Shown here in pieces: positions 9,069 to 18,086 of a stretch of 64,000 nt of DNA. Origin of the DNA: Taibaiella sp. (GTDB lineage Bacteria > Bacteroidota > Bacteroidia > Chitinophagales > Chitinophagaceae); contig JACDGL010000001.1 in assembly GCA_013815385.1 (NCBI GenBank), positions 62,001 to 126,000 on the forward strand, in the 5' to 3' direction. A program made the translations under genes and the position numbers. The stretch's first letter is position 1; the number at the start of each line of letters is the position of its first letter. The notes under the pieces are model-generated. The model was not told the origin of the DNA. It worked only from the letters and a program-made list of their open reading frames with translations, and ran no database searches.

Positions 9069-10165
9069 GAAGGAGGACTTTCATTATAAGTGGGGTATCG
9101 CTCTTGGCAGGTATTATGGTCCCATTCGGCAACATTTTCGCCTACAGAAAGGATGAAGAGAATGAATCAATCTGGCTGGAACTATTGGATTATGCCCGAT
9201 GGAGCCCCTCTCCGCACAATGTACAGCCCTGGAAAATAAAAATTATCTCCCCTGTGGAGGCACATCTATATTATGACCCGTCAAGGGTACCAATAGTAGT
9301 AGATAATACATCTGCTTTTACCATAGTAGGGATGGCTATGTTCATAGAATGCATGCGGATAACGGCTTTAGCTAAAGGATATGTCATTGATGCCATCCAT
9401 GACAAAGAGCCGCGGCTAAATCCGGAAGGAAAAGAACTAAGGTTTTTCGCAAAATTGCACCTCCGGCAAACCGATAAAAAAAAGGACCTGGATCCGCAGT
9501 TAATTAAAGAAAGGAGGACCTCGCGATTGCAATACGATGGGAAGAAGGTTTCACCTGTGATAATAAATAAGTTAAGTGCTATTGCCGCAGAATACGGGCA
9601 CACATTTACCTGTACAGCTGATAATAATCTGGTACATGATATCGTAAACCTGAATAATGAAACCGAACTGAAACGTGCAGATGAAAAGCCTACAATGAAT
9701 GAAATGAGTAGGTGGATACGCACCACAGATAAAGAGGCAGAAGAAAAAAAGGACGGTCTCTGGTACAGATGCCTTGATGTAAGTGGCAAAATGCTACACA
9801 ACTTTATTTATCACCATCAACGGTTCAGAAGCGGCTGGAAAAGGATGCTGACAAAGAAAATGCTGGATAAGAGCATGCACGGTACAGCAAATATGGCATG
9901 GATAACCGGGCCATTCAGGAACCGAAACGATTGGGTGCAGGCAGGTGCTATGCTACAGCGCATGTGGCTAACCATGACGGCGAATAACATTTATATGCAT
10001 CCGTTAGGCACAGTAGTTACTACCAGCTACGCAAAAGAGGAATTACTAAAAAGGATAAGCTATAATGAAAGCAAAGGTGAGTTGTGGTTCTTGATACGGA
10101 TAGGACATAGTAACGAGCCACAAAAGAGTTATAGGTTGGATGTAAAAGACATACTTATCGCGTAA
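9065..10165 (+). CDS. Nitroreductase-family protein with Tat-like signal
   Basis: A 366-residue flavin nitroreductase-like protein of the Acg type. The N-terminus MRRRTFIISG followed by a hydrophobic stretch looks like a twin-arginine signal or membrane anchor. The segment ARWSPSPHNVQPWKI (about 40-54) is the characteristic FMN-binding start of the family. Later segments RRTSRLQYDGKKVSP (about 149-163) and the C-terminal LWFLIRIGHS fit the two-lobed Acg fold. Proteins joining a ThiF domain and a nitroreductase domain are known (Mycobacterium Rv1355c, called MoeY). Here the two domains are separate genes in one operon. The substrate is not predictable. It is the last gene before a strong terminator. 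Confidence 0.75.
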   Translation: MRRRTFIISGVSLLAGIMVPFGNIFAYRKDEENESIWLELLDYARWSPSPHNVQPWKIKIISPVEAHLYYDPSRVPIVVDNTSAFTIVGMAMFIECMRITALAKGYVIDAIHDKEPRLNPEGKELRFFAKLHLRQTDKKKDLDPQLIKERRTSRLQYDGKKVSPVIINKLSAIAAEYGHTFTCTADNNLVHDIVNLNNETELKRADEKPTMNEMSRWIRTTDKEAEEKKDGLWYRCLDVSGKMLHNFIYHHQRFRSGWKRMLTKKMLDKSMHGTANMAWITGPFRNRNDWVQAGAMLQRMWLTMTANNIYMHPLGTVVTTSYAKEELLKRISYNESKGELWFLIRIGHSNEPQKSYRLDVKDILIA

Positions 10166-10192
10166 ACGGTAATTTCATTAAGACTAAACACA

Positions 10193-10220
10193 AAGGCCAC
10201 AAGCATTTGCTTGTGGCCTT
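10193..10220. terminator. Bidirectional intrinsic terminator
   Basis: AAGGCCACAAGC (10193-10204) and GCTTGTGGCCTT (10209-10220) form a perfect 12-bp stem with the loop ATTT. It lies between the convergent nitroreductase and ndk genes and can serve both. No long U-tract follows, but the stem is very stable. Confidence 0.85.
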
Positions 10221-10242
10221 CAGATAATATCAGTGTAATTAT

Positions 10243-10659
10243 TTATGGGCGTTCCAGGCCATTGAAGAAGAAATCACCTTCAATTTTGGCATTCTCATCA
10301 CTGTCCGATCCATGTACAGCGTTCTCGCCTACGGATGCTGCGTATTTTTTACGGATGGTGCCTTCTTCTGCCTGGGCAGGGTTAGTAGCGCCTATCAGCT
10401 TACGGAAGTCAGCCACTGCATTTTCTTTTTCCAGTATAGCAGCTACAATAGGTCCGCCACTCATAAATTCAGTCAGCTCACCATAAAATGGGCGTGCGTT
10501 GTGTACTTCATAAAACTTTCCTGCCTGCTCCAGGCTTAGTTTAGTGTACTTCATTGCCACTATCTTAAAACCGGCAGCATTGATCATCTGCAGAATATTG
10601 CCAATATTGCCCCCACGCACTGCGTCGGGCTTTATCATCGTAAATGTGCGATTAGACAT
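10243..10659 (-). CDS. ndk: Nucleoside diphosphate kinase
   Basis: Ndk balances nucleoside triphosphate pools by phosphate transfer through a phosphohistidine. The 138-residue protein has the start [16 protein letters not shown], the [16 protein letters not shown] segment and the active-site motif NAVHGSDS with His116. Length and sequence are typical of the small bacterial type. It is monocistronic: a TAGTTTTG box sits at 10693-10700 on the minus strand and the shared terminator at 10193-10220 lies downstream. Confidence 0.97.
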   Translation of the reverse strand: MSNRTFTMIKPDAVRGGNIGNILQMINAAGFKIVAMKYTKLSLEQAGKFYEVHNARPFYGELTEFMSGGPIVAAILEKENAVADFRKLIGATNPAQAEEGTIRKKYAASVGENAVHGSDSDENAKIEGDFFFNGLERP

Positions 10660-10692
10660 ATGAATTTCTGTATTTAATTAAGGATTTGGCCG

Positions 10693-10700
10693 CAAAACTA
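10693..10700 (-). promoter_or_regulatory. -7 promoter box of ndk
   Basis: On the minus strand the bases read TAGTTTTG, a full match to TAnnTTTG, 33 bases before the ndk ATG. No matching -33 TTTG was found at the usual distance. Confidence 0.5.
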
Positions 10701-10775
10701 TGGCTTTAATGAATGTCTTGCTTTTATCTTTTCATAAAATTCTTTAACAGCTTTCAGGTTTATGCAATAAACTTT

Positions 10776-10783
10776 TACTTTTG
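10776..10783 (+). promoter_or_regulatory. -7 promoter box of nrnA operon
   Basis: TACTTTTG matches TAnnTTTG and lies 36 bases before the ATG of the DHH phosphoesterase gene at 10820. It is divergent from the ndk promoter. The -33 element is not obvious. Confidence 0.5.
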
Positions 10784-10819
10784 CAGCCCAAACCAATGCC
10801 TTTAGGCCTGTAATTAAAA

Positions 10820-11818
10820 ATGCGCGCGATACAAGATGCTTTCCCGCTTCTTCAGTCTTCTAAAAAGATATTCATCACCACTCATCACAAACCTGATGGC
10901 GATGCTATAGGCAGCATGCTGGCATTATACCATTACCTCGTAAAAAAAGGGCATGATGTAACAGCTGTATCGCCCAGCGAGCTTCCCGAATTTCTGATGT
11001 GGATGCCGGGTGTCAATATGCTTTATAATTTTGAAGCAGAATCGAAAGTAGTATTGGATATACTGGCGCAAAGTGATGTAATATTCGGGCTCGATTTTAA
11101 TGATTTCAGCCGTACCAAGCACATGACGCTGCAACTGGCCAATGCCAGGCAGCCTAAAATAATGCTGGATCATCACCTCTTCCCCGCACCAGGGTGGGAC
11201 TATGGTATGAGCATCCCTGAAAAGAGCAGCACGTGTGAGATTATATATGATTTCATCAACCTTTGTGGTGATAATTCGCTTATAGATCAGGAAATATCTG
11301 CCTGCCTGTACACCGGAGTCATGACGGATACTGGTTCTTTCCGCTTCCCTGTTACATCAGCAGCCACTCATAGTATGGTTGCAGACCTGAAGCAAAAAGG
11401 ACTTGATCATACCCACATACATGAGGAAGTTTATGATAGCTGGTCGGCTGCCCGTATGCGCTTCCTGGGATATGTACTGATGGAGAAGATGGAGGTATTT
11501 CCGCAATACAATGCAGGCTTGATCACCCTGTCGCGAAAGGATATGAAGGGATATGACGTGCAGAGTGGCGATACTGAAGGGCTGGTAAACTACCCTTTGA
11601 ATATTGCCAATATCAAATTTGCCACACTAATTACCGAAAGGCCGGATGAGATAAAGCTCTCGTTCAGGAGCAAGGGCGATTTTGACGTAAGTAAGTTTTC
11701 AAGGGAACATTTTAATGGCGGCGGGCACTTTAATGCCTCCGGAGGCCGCTCATCTGAAACTTTTATTCAGACAATAACGCATTTTAAGAAAATTTTGTCC
11801 GATATTCACCCCCAATAA
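10820..11818 (+). CDS. nrnA: DHH/DHHA1 phosphoesterase (NrnA-type oligoribonuclease/pAp phosphatase)
   Basis: A 332-residue cytosolic phosphoesterase of the NrnA type, which degrades short oligoribonucleotides or cyclic dinucleotide products and can dephosphorylate pAp. The metal-binding motifs are HHKPDGDAIGS (22-32), the Asp of GLDFND near 95, the DHH box LDHHLFPAPG near 116-124, and TGVMTDTGSFRFP near 172-184. The C-terminal DHHA1 domain ends with GGGHFNASGG. Substrate preference (nanoRNA, pAp or c-di-AMP breakdown products) cannot be told from sequence. It is followed by two FKBP-type isomerase genes with gaps of about 20 bases, so a shared transcript is likely. Confidence 0.9.
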   Translation: MRAIQDAFPLLQSSKKIFITTHHKPDGDAIGSMLALYHYLVKKGHDVTAVSPSELPEFLMWMPGVNMLYNFEAESKVVLDILAQSDVIFGLDFNDFSRTKHMTLQLANARQPKIMLDHHLFPAPGWDYGMSIPEKSSTCEIIYDFINLCGDNSLIDQEISACLYTGVMTDTGSFRFPVTSAATHSMVADLKQKGLDHTHIHEEVYDSWSAARMRFLGYVLMEKMEVFPQYNAGLITLSRKDMKGYDVQSGDTEGLVNYPLNIANIKFATLITERPDEIKLSFRSKGDFDVSKFSREHFNGGGHFNASGGRSSETFIQTITHFKKILSDIHPQ

Positions 11819-11839
11819 AAAAATACATAACAAAATAAT

Positions 11840-12718
11840 ATGATGAAACGCATCTTACCGATCGCTCTTGCAGGCTTAGCGCTTATGAGCATTAGTTCAT
11901 GTAAAAATGGCGGCAGCTTTCAAAAGAAAGATGGCCTGGAATACAAACTGGTCGTTGATAAGCCCGGCCAGACAGCCAAAGTTGGTGATTTCGTAGAAAT
12001 TAATATCCGCATGCTGGCGGGCAATAGTGTGATGGCCGATTCAAGAAAACTGAATGGCGGCAAACCACTTGAAATGCCAATACAGCCTTCACAGTTTCGT
12101 GGCGAATGGACACAGGGCCTTACCCTAATGAGCCCCGGCGATAGCGCTGTATTCCGTATGTCTGTAGATACGCTGAAGAAAATGTTGAATGGCCAGCAGC
12201 TTCCTCCGTTCATGAAACCGGGTACTTATATATACTACCAGGTAAGTATGGTAGCTATAAAAAGCCAGGAAGATTATAAGAAAGAAATGGATGGCAAAGC
12301 AATGCAGCAAAAAGATGTTGACGATAAGCTGCTGCAGGATTACCTTGCCAAGAACAATATAAAGGCTACTAAAACAGCCAGTGGCATGTATTATACTGTG
12401 CAGGCAGAAGGTAAAGGCGATATGGTAAAGTTGGGCGATACAGTTAGCATCAACTATGTAGGAAAAACAATGGATGGCAAAGTATTTGACAGCAATACCG
12501 ATCCTTCCAAAGGCCACATGAAGCCGCTTACATTTGCCGCAGGTATGCATCAGATGATACCGGGTATGGATGAAGGCGTTATGATGCTGAAAAAAGGCGG
12601 CAAAGCTACCCTATACATCCCATCAGGACTTGGCTATGCTGAAAGAAGCCCGGGTCCGGGTGTGCCAGCAAACTCTATATTGATATTTGATGTGGATGTA
12701 ACAGATGTAAAACACTAA
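11840..12718 (+). CDS. FKBP-type peptidyl-prolyl isomerase, lipoprotein
   Basis: A 292-residue envelope lipoprotein. The signal peptide ends in a lipobox-like SISSC with Cys21 as the acylation site. Two FKBP-like units follow. The first, about residues 30-135, keeps the overall pattern (GDFVEINIRML, PGDSAVFRM) but has lost the typical active-site sequence. The second, about 195-290, is canonical: GDTVSINYVGKTMDGKVFDS, then MIPGMDEGVMMLKKGGKATLYIPS, then a GYA and a PANSILIFDVDV ending. A charged helix near 145-180 joins them. It probably assists folding of exported proteins in the periplasm. The next gene is a clear paralogue. Confidence 0.9.
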   Translation: MMKRILPIALAGLALMSISSCKNGGSFQKKDGLEYKLVVDKPGQTAKVGDFVEINIRMLAGNSVMADSRKLNGGKPLEMPIQPSQFRGEWTQGLTLMSPGDSAVFRMSVDTLKKMLNGQQLPPFMKPGTYIYYQVSMVAIKSQEDYKKEMDGKAMQQKDVDDKLLQDYLAKNNIKATKTASGMYYTVQAEGKGDMVKLGDTVSINYVGKTMDGKVFDSNTDPSKGHMKPLTFAAGMHQMIPGMDEGVMMLKKGGKATLYIPSGLGYAERSPGPGVPANSILIFDVDVTDVKH

Positions 12719-12741
12719 TTCATTAATTATACACAGATACA

Positions 12742-13668
12742 ATGAAGAAATTATTAATAGCCTTATCAGCTTTGTTGCTTTTGTCTCAAAGCGGCTTTGC
12801 ACAGACTAAAAAAACAGTCAAGAAAACGGTTACTAAAACAACGGTTAGCAAAAGCTCTTCAAATGCAGGGTTTCTAAAATCCCCTAAGGGCTTGATGTAT
12901 AAGATCGTTAAGCATGGTACCGGTACTATGAAACCACAGGTAGGTGACTTTATGGAGTTCAACCTGACGCAATATGTGCATGATAGCCTGCTGTTCGAAA
13001 CACGCAAAATGAATAATGGCCAGGCTGTAAAGATGCCATTGAAGCCCGTAAATTTTAATGGTGATATAGCAGAAGGCTTTATGATGATGGTAGCTGGCGA
13101 CAGCGCTATATTCCGCGTACCAGTTGATAGCATCGCTAAAATGAGTCCGCAGTTACCTCCGTTCATGCATAAAGGTGATATGCTGGAGTTCCGGGTGCAG
13201 ATGGTAAATGTAGTAAGTGCTGCTGCAGAAAAAGCGCTGCAGGATAAAAGTGCTTCTGTACAAAAGGATATAGACGATAAAATATTACAGGATTACCTTT
13301 CAAAGAACAATATTAAAGCCACCAAAACAGAAAGCGGCCTTTATTATAATATAGAAAAAACAGGTACCGGCGATCAGATCAAAAAAGGCCAGACCATTTC
13401 TATTAATTATACAGGCAAGCTGTTGAATGGTAATATATTTGATTCCAACATCGATCCTAAGTTCAATCACGTGCAGCCGCTTACATTTGCGGTAGGCCAG
13501 GGACAGATGATTCACGGTATGGACGAAGGCGCAGGCATGCTCAAAATGGGCAGCAAGGCTACACTATACCTTCCATCTACTATTGCTTATGGTGCCAATA
13601 GCCCCAGCCCTGCTATACCCGCTAATAGTGTGCTGATATTTGAAGTGGAAGTGACAGAAGTAAAATAG
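12742..13668 (+). CDS. FKBP-type peptidyl-prolyl isomerase, periplasmic
   Basis: A 308-residue paralogue of the preceding gene with the same two-unit plan, but exported by a standard signal peptide (cleavage after SGFAQ) instead of a lipobox. A Lys/Thr-rich linker (TKKTVKKTVTKTTV) follows the signal. The degenerate first FKBP unit spans about 45-150 and the canonical second one about 210-308. The joining helix is almost identical in both paralogues (DDKxLQDYLxKNNIKATKT), pointing to tandem duplication. It is 23 bases from the first copy and one base from the downstream M1 peptidase gene. Confidence 0.9.
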   Translation: MKKLLIALSALLLLSQSGFAQTKKTVKKTVTKTTVSKSSSNAGFLKSPKGLMYKIVKHGTGTMKPQVGDFMEFNLTQYVHDSLLFETRKMNNGQAVKMPLKPVNFNGDIAEGFMMMVAGDSAIFRVPVDSIAKMSPQLPPFMHKGDMLEFRVQMVNVVSAAAEKALQDKSASVQKDIDDKILQDYLSKNNIKATKTESGLYYNIEKTGTGDQIKKGQTISINYTGKLLNGNIFDSNIDPKFNHVQPLTFAVGQGQMIHGMDEGAGMLKMGSKATLYLPSTIAYGANSPSPAIPANSVLIFEVEVTEVK

Positions 13669-13669
13669 C

Positions 13670-15313
13670 ATGGATAAACGCTTTGTTTTTATACTATTCA
13701 GTATGTGGTATTTGCTTTCAGCAAATACCACATTTGCTTATACCCATGCTGATACGCTGCGTGGCAGCAATGGCACCAGCAGAAAATGGTGGGATGTCAT
13801 AAAATATGATCTTTCTGTGCGCATTTTACCAGACGAGAAACGGATCATTGGCACTAATGAGATAACCTTTAAGATTGTAAGTATACCGAGTGATAGTATG
13901 CAGATAGACTTGCAGGATTCTATGCAGATATCGCAGGCTATTATTCATTATCCGCATACTGATAATCGTACTTATCTCAGCCATCAGGGAAATGTGTGGT
14001 GGGTACGCTACAGTTACCGCAAGCTAAAGATCGGGGAAACTTATAGGCTCACTGTTTCTTATTCAGGCAAGCCACGCTCGGCTATTCATCCCCCCTGGGA
14101 TGGCGGGTTTATATGGGGTAAGGACAGTGTTGGGAAACCATGGATCTCTGTAGCCTGTCAGGGCCTGGGTGCCAGTAGCTGGTGGCCATGCAAGGATGCC
14201 CAGTGGGATGAGCCGGATAGTGGCATGAGCATGAAAATAACGATACCTGATACGCTTTCCTGTATTAGTAACGGCCATTTAGTTAATAAAACAAAAGATA
14301 GCGGAGATGCTTATACATGGGTTTGGCAGGTAAAAAATCCGATCAATAGCTACGATGTTACCTTCTATATCGGCGATTATGTACACTGGTCCGATACCTA
14401 TAAAGGGGAAAAGGGTGATCTTCCTCTTGATTTTTACGCATTGCGGTACAATGAAAGTAAGGCACGCAAGCAGTTTGAAGAAGTAAAACCCATGTTGCAT
14501 TGCTTTGAATACTGGCTGGGCCCCTACCCTTTTTATGAAGATGGCTACAAGCTGGTGGAAGCGCCTTACCTGGGTATGGAGCACCAAAGCGCGGTAGCGT
14601 ACGGCAATGAGTACAAAATGGGCTACCTGGGCATGGATCGTAGCGCTACGGGGGTAGAATTATTATTTGACTTTATTATTGTACACGAAAGCGGGCACGA
14701 ATGGTTTGGGAACAGCATTACCACCCGGGACATTGCAGACAACTGGATACATGAAGGGATAACCACCTATACAGAATCGCTTTATGCCGAATGCCTGTTT
14801 GGAAAAAAGAAGGCTTTTGAATATACGCGCGGCCAGTGGCACAATATCCGCAATGACAAGCCGGTCATAGGCGAATACAGGGTGAATAATGAAGGTTCAG
14901 GTGATGAGTACGATAAAGGCGCTGCCCTGGTGCATACCATACGCATGATGATGGGCAATGATAAGAAATTCAGGAAGTTACTGCACGGGTTAAACGATAG
15001 TTTCTACCATAAAACGGTAACCACCCAGCAGGTGGAGCTATACATAAGCAGCTTTGCAGGTATCGACCTGAAACCTGTCTTTGACCAATATCTTCGTACC
15101 ACAGATATTCCTGAGCTGGAGTATTATGTAAAGGACAATAAGCTGCATTTTCATTTTAATCATGTTGTAGAAGGTTTTAGTCTGCCACTGGAAGCTACTT
15201 CCGGCAACAAAACCGCCAGGATAAGGCCTACTGCACAATGGCAGGAAAGAAGCTGGAAAGGAGGGTTCGATATCTCTTTTTCAAAAGATTTTCTGATCAC
15301 TGTAAAGTCTTAA
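13670..15313 (+). CDS. M1-family metallopeptidase, exported
   Basis: A 547-residue zinc aminopeptidase-like protein with a signal peptide (cleavage near the AYTHA segment). It has the N-terminal beta-saddle domain and the thermolysin-like catalytic domain. The zinc motif is HESGH at 339-343, a variant of HExxH, with the third ligand in NWIHEGITTYTE about 19 residues on. The aminopeptidase exopeptidase signature is replaced by GMEHQSAVAYG near 303. It is shorter than full M1 enzymes because the C-terminal helical domain is missing. It follows the FKBP gene by one base, suggesting co-translation of isomerase and peptidase in the periplasm. Confidence 0.88.
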   Translation: MDKRFVFILFSMWYLLSANTTFAYTHADTLRGSNGTSRKWWDVIKYDLSVRILPDEKRIIGTNEITFKIVSIPSDSMQIDLQDSMQISQAIIHYPHTDNRTYLSHQGNVWWVRYSYRKLKIGETYRLTVSYSGKPRSAIHPPWDGGFIWGKDSVGKPWISVACQGLGASSWWPCKDAQWDEPDSGMSMKITIPDTLSCISNGHLVNKTKDSGDAYTWVWQVKNPINSYDVTFYIGDYVHWSDTYKGEKGDLPLDFYALRYNESKARKQFEEVKPMLHCFEYWLGPYPFYEDGYKLVEAPYLGMEHQSAVAYGNEYKMGYLGMDRSATGVELLFDFIIVHESGHEWFGNSITTRDIADNWIHEGITTYTESLYAECLFGKKKAFEYTRGQWHNIRNDKPVIGEYRVNNEGSGDEYDKGAALVHTIRMMMGNDKKFRKLLHGLNDSFYHKTVTTQQVELYISSFAGIDLKPVFDQYLRTTDIPELEYYVKDNKLHFHFNHVVEGFSLPLEATSGNKTARIRPTAQWQERSWKGGFDISFSKDFLITVKS

Positions 15314-15364
15314 CAACTTATCCACAAAGCTTTTTGCATTAATCCCTCCTAGCGCTATTTTCAT

Positions 15365-15372
15365 TAGGTTTG
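15365..15372 (+). promoter_or_regulatory. -7 promoter box of mutS
   Basis: TAGGTTTG matches TAnnTTTG, five bases before the ATG at 15378, which would give a very short leader. A TTTG at 15333-15336 lies too far away to be a standard -33 element. Confidence 0.4.
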
Positions 15373-15377
15373 CACCA

Positions 15378-18002
15378 ATGGCAATGGTTAAGAAGGAAGC
15401 GGCGGAAACGCCATTGATGAAGCAGCATAAGGATATAAAAGCAAAGTATCCTGATGCCGTTTTATTATTTCGTGTGGGCGATTTTTATGAAACATTCAAT
15501 GAAGACGCGCACATTGCCTCACGTGTCTTAGGCATCACTCTTACCAAGCGTGCTAATGGATCAGCGTCATCGGTCGATCTGGCAGGGTTTCCGCATCACG
15601 CGCTCGAGACTTACCTGCATAAGCTGGTAAAGGCCGGTTATCGTGTAGCTATCTGCGACCAGTTGGAAGATCCTAAATTAGCTAAGGGGATTGTAAAGCG
15701 CGGAGTTACAGAGCTGGTAACCCCAGGCGTAGCCACTAGCGATAAATTGCTCGAAAATAAGACCAATAATTTTCTGGCTGCATTATACCTGGGCGATCCA
15801 TATTGCGGAATAGCATTCATTGACATAACTACCGGTGAATTTTTTACCGCACAGGGCACTGCCGAATACATGGATAAGCTCCTCCAAAGCTTTCAGCCAT
15901 CTGAAGTGGTATTATCCAAATCGCAGATCAAAAAATTCAGGGAGCTGTTTGATACCAAAGTCTATACTTTTCTGCTCGATGAGTGGGTATTTCAGCAACA
16001 ATATACCTACGATATATTATTGCAGCATTTCCAGACGCAATCATTAAAAGGATATGGCATCGATGACCTGAACGCAGCTATCATAGCAGCCGGCGCAGCG
16101 CTGCATTATTTAAAGGATACGGAACATACTCACCTGCAGCACATTAATTCTTTACAGCGCATCACAGCCAATGAGTTTTTATGGATGGACCGGTTTACTA
16201 TACGTAACCTGGAGCTGGTACATAGCAGCGGGGAACAAGGTTGCTGCCTGTTACAGGCGCTGGATAATACACACACCCCTATGGGTGCAAGAATGCTGAA
16301 ACGCTGGTTGATATTTCCGTTGTTTGATATCCATCGTATAGAGCAAAGATTAGATCTGGTCAGTCATTTCATACTCTCGCAAGATCTGAACCATGCATTG
16401 ACTACTATGGTGAAACAGGTAGGTGATGTAGAAAGGCTGGTAGGCAAGATACCATTGAAAAAAGCCAATCCAAGAGAAATAGTGCAGCTGGGGCGCGGGT
16501 TGTATTCCATGCAGCAGATGCGCGAGGCATGTATGGCCTCAAATGAAGAGGCGCTTTGCAATATGGTGCATGCGTTGCAGCCATTAGGACAGTTGCAGCA
16601 GATAATAAAGGGTACTCTGATTGAGGAAGCGCCTGCCCAGGCCGGCAAAGGAGGCATGATAAGAGAAGGTGTATCTGCCGAATTAGATCACTTAAGGAGC
16701 ATCTCGCGCAATGGCAAGGATTACCTGTTGCAGATACAGCAAAAAGAGGCGCAGCGCACAGGTATTAATTCGTTGAAGATAGCATACAACAACGTTTTCG
16801 GCTACTACCTCGAAGTCACTCATAGCCATAAGGACAAGGTACCGGGCGACTGGATACGCAAGCAGACGCTGGCAAATGCAGAGCGCTACATTACACCCGA
16901 ACTAAAAGAATACGAAGAGCAGATATTAGGGGCAGAAGAAAAAATATTATCGCTTGAATCTGGCCTTTATCAAAAATTACTGGCAGAGATAGAGCCTTTT
17001 ATTGCTACTATACAAACCAATGCGCACATCATAGCGCAGGTCGATTGTCTATTGTCTTTTGCTTATAACGCACGTAAATATAATTATCATCGTCCGGTAC
17101 TATCGCAGGATGCCATTCTGGAAATAAAAAGTGGTAGGCATCCGGTTATAGAGCAGCAATTACCGCCCGGTGAAACATATATTGCTAACGATACCTCACT
17201 TGATAAGGAGGAACAACAGGTAATAATACTTACCGGCCCCAATATGAGCGGTAAATCGGCATTACTGCGGCAAACAGCCATCATTACTCTTATGGCACAT
17301 ATGGGCAGCTTTGTGCCTGCTGATAGCGCTATTATTGGGTTGACCGATAAAATATTTACACGCGTCGGTGCATCCGATAATCTCAGTGGCGGGGAAAGCA
17401 CCTTTATGGTGGAGATGAATGAAACTGCGAGCATCATTAACAATATAAGCGACCGAAGCCTGGTGATACTGGATGAGATAGGAAGAGGCACCAGCACCTA
17501 CGATGGTATATCCATAGCATGGTCTATCGTAGAGTACCTGCATAATAGTGCGGCGAGGCCCAAAACGCTCTTTGCTACCCACTACCACGAGCTGAACGAG
17601 ATGGAACATCAGTTACCACGCGTAAAGAACTACCATATTACCCATAAGGAAACAGGCAATAAGGTTATTTTTCTACGCAAATTGGCACGTGGCGGCAGCA
17701 GGCATAGCTTTGGCATACAGGTAGCGCGTATGGCGGGCATGCCACCCGATCTTTTGAACAGGGCAAATGAGATTTTGGCTTTGCTCGAAGAAAAACATGG
17801 GGCAGCAGGCACTACTGTACAAAAAGTAAAAAAGATACCCGCAGCAGCTACTTTCCAATTAAATATTTTTGATGGCATCACGGAAGATATGCGCCGCGTA
17901 CATCAGGTGCTCGATGAAACAGATATAAATGTACTGACACCGGTACAGGCGCTATTAAAGCTGAATGAACTGAAAAACCTGGTAACTCAGTATACTGATT
18001 AG
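15378..18002 (+). CDS. mutS: DNA mismatch repair protein MutS
   Basis: A MutS1-type mismatch recognition ATPase (874 residues). The mismatch-binding FYE motif is Phe36-Tyr37-Glu38 in VGDFYETF, the feature that separates repair MutS from MutS2-type proteins. The Walker A loop GPNMSGKS is at 620-627, followed by the STFMVEMNE segment, the Walker B region LVILDEIGRGTSTYDG and ATHYHEL. There is a C-terminal helix-turn-helix dimerisation region. Length is normal. An alternative ATG two codons in cannot be excluded. No mutL is present in the window. Confidence 0.97.
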   Translation: MAMVKKEAAETPLMKQHKDIKAKYPDAVLLFRVGDFYETFNEDAHIASRVLGITLTKRANGSASSVDLAGFPHHALETYLHKLVKAGYRVAICDQLEDPKLAKGIVKRGVTELVTPGVATSDKLLENKTNNFLAALYLGDPYCGIAFIDITTGEFFTAQGTAEYMDKLLQSFQPSEVVLSKSQIKKFRELFDTKVYTFLLDEWVFQQQYTYDILLQHFQTQSLKGYGIDDLNAAIIAAGAALHYLKDTEHTHLQHINSLQRITANEFLWMDRFTIRNLELVHSSGEQGCCLLQALDNTHTPMGARMLKRWLIFPLFDIHRIEQRLDLVSHFILSQDLNHALTTMVKQVGDVERLVGKIPLKKANPREIVQLGRGLYSMQQMREACMASNEEALCNMVHALQPLGQLQQIIKGTLIEEAPAQAGKGGMIREGVSAELDHLRSISRNGKDYLLQIQQKEAQRTGINSLKIAYNNVFGYYLEVTHSHKDKVPGDWIRKQTLANAERYITPELKEYEEQILGAEEKILSLESGLYQKLLAEIEPFIATIQTNAHIIAQVDCLLSFAYNARKYNYHRPVLSQDAILEIKSGRHPVIEQQLPPGETYIANDTSLDKEEQQVIILTGPNMSGKSALLRQTAIITLMAHMGSFVPADSAIIGLTDKIFTRVGASDNLSGGESTFMVEMNETASIINNISDRSLVILDEIGRGTSTYDGISIAWSIVEYLHNSAARPKTLFATHYHELNEMEHQLPRVKNYHITHKETGNKVIFLRKLARGGSRHSFGIQVARMAGMPPDLLNRANEILALLEEKHGAAGTTVQKVKKIPAAATFQLNIFDGITEDMRRVHQVLDETDINVLTPVQALLKLNELKNLVTQYTD

Positions 18003-18086
18003 TTAAAATGCTTCATACATATACTAATTTTCATACAACCACATTTAGCGGCACAACTTTTCTATATCATTAATAAAGCGATCGAT

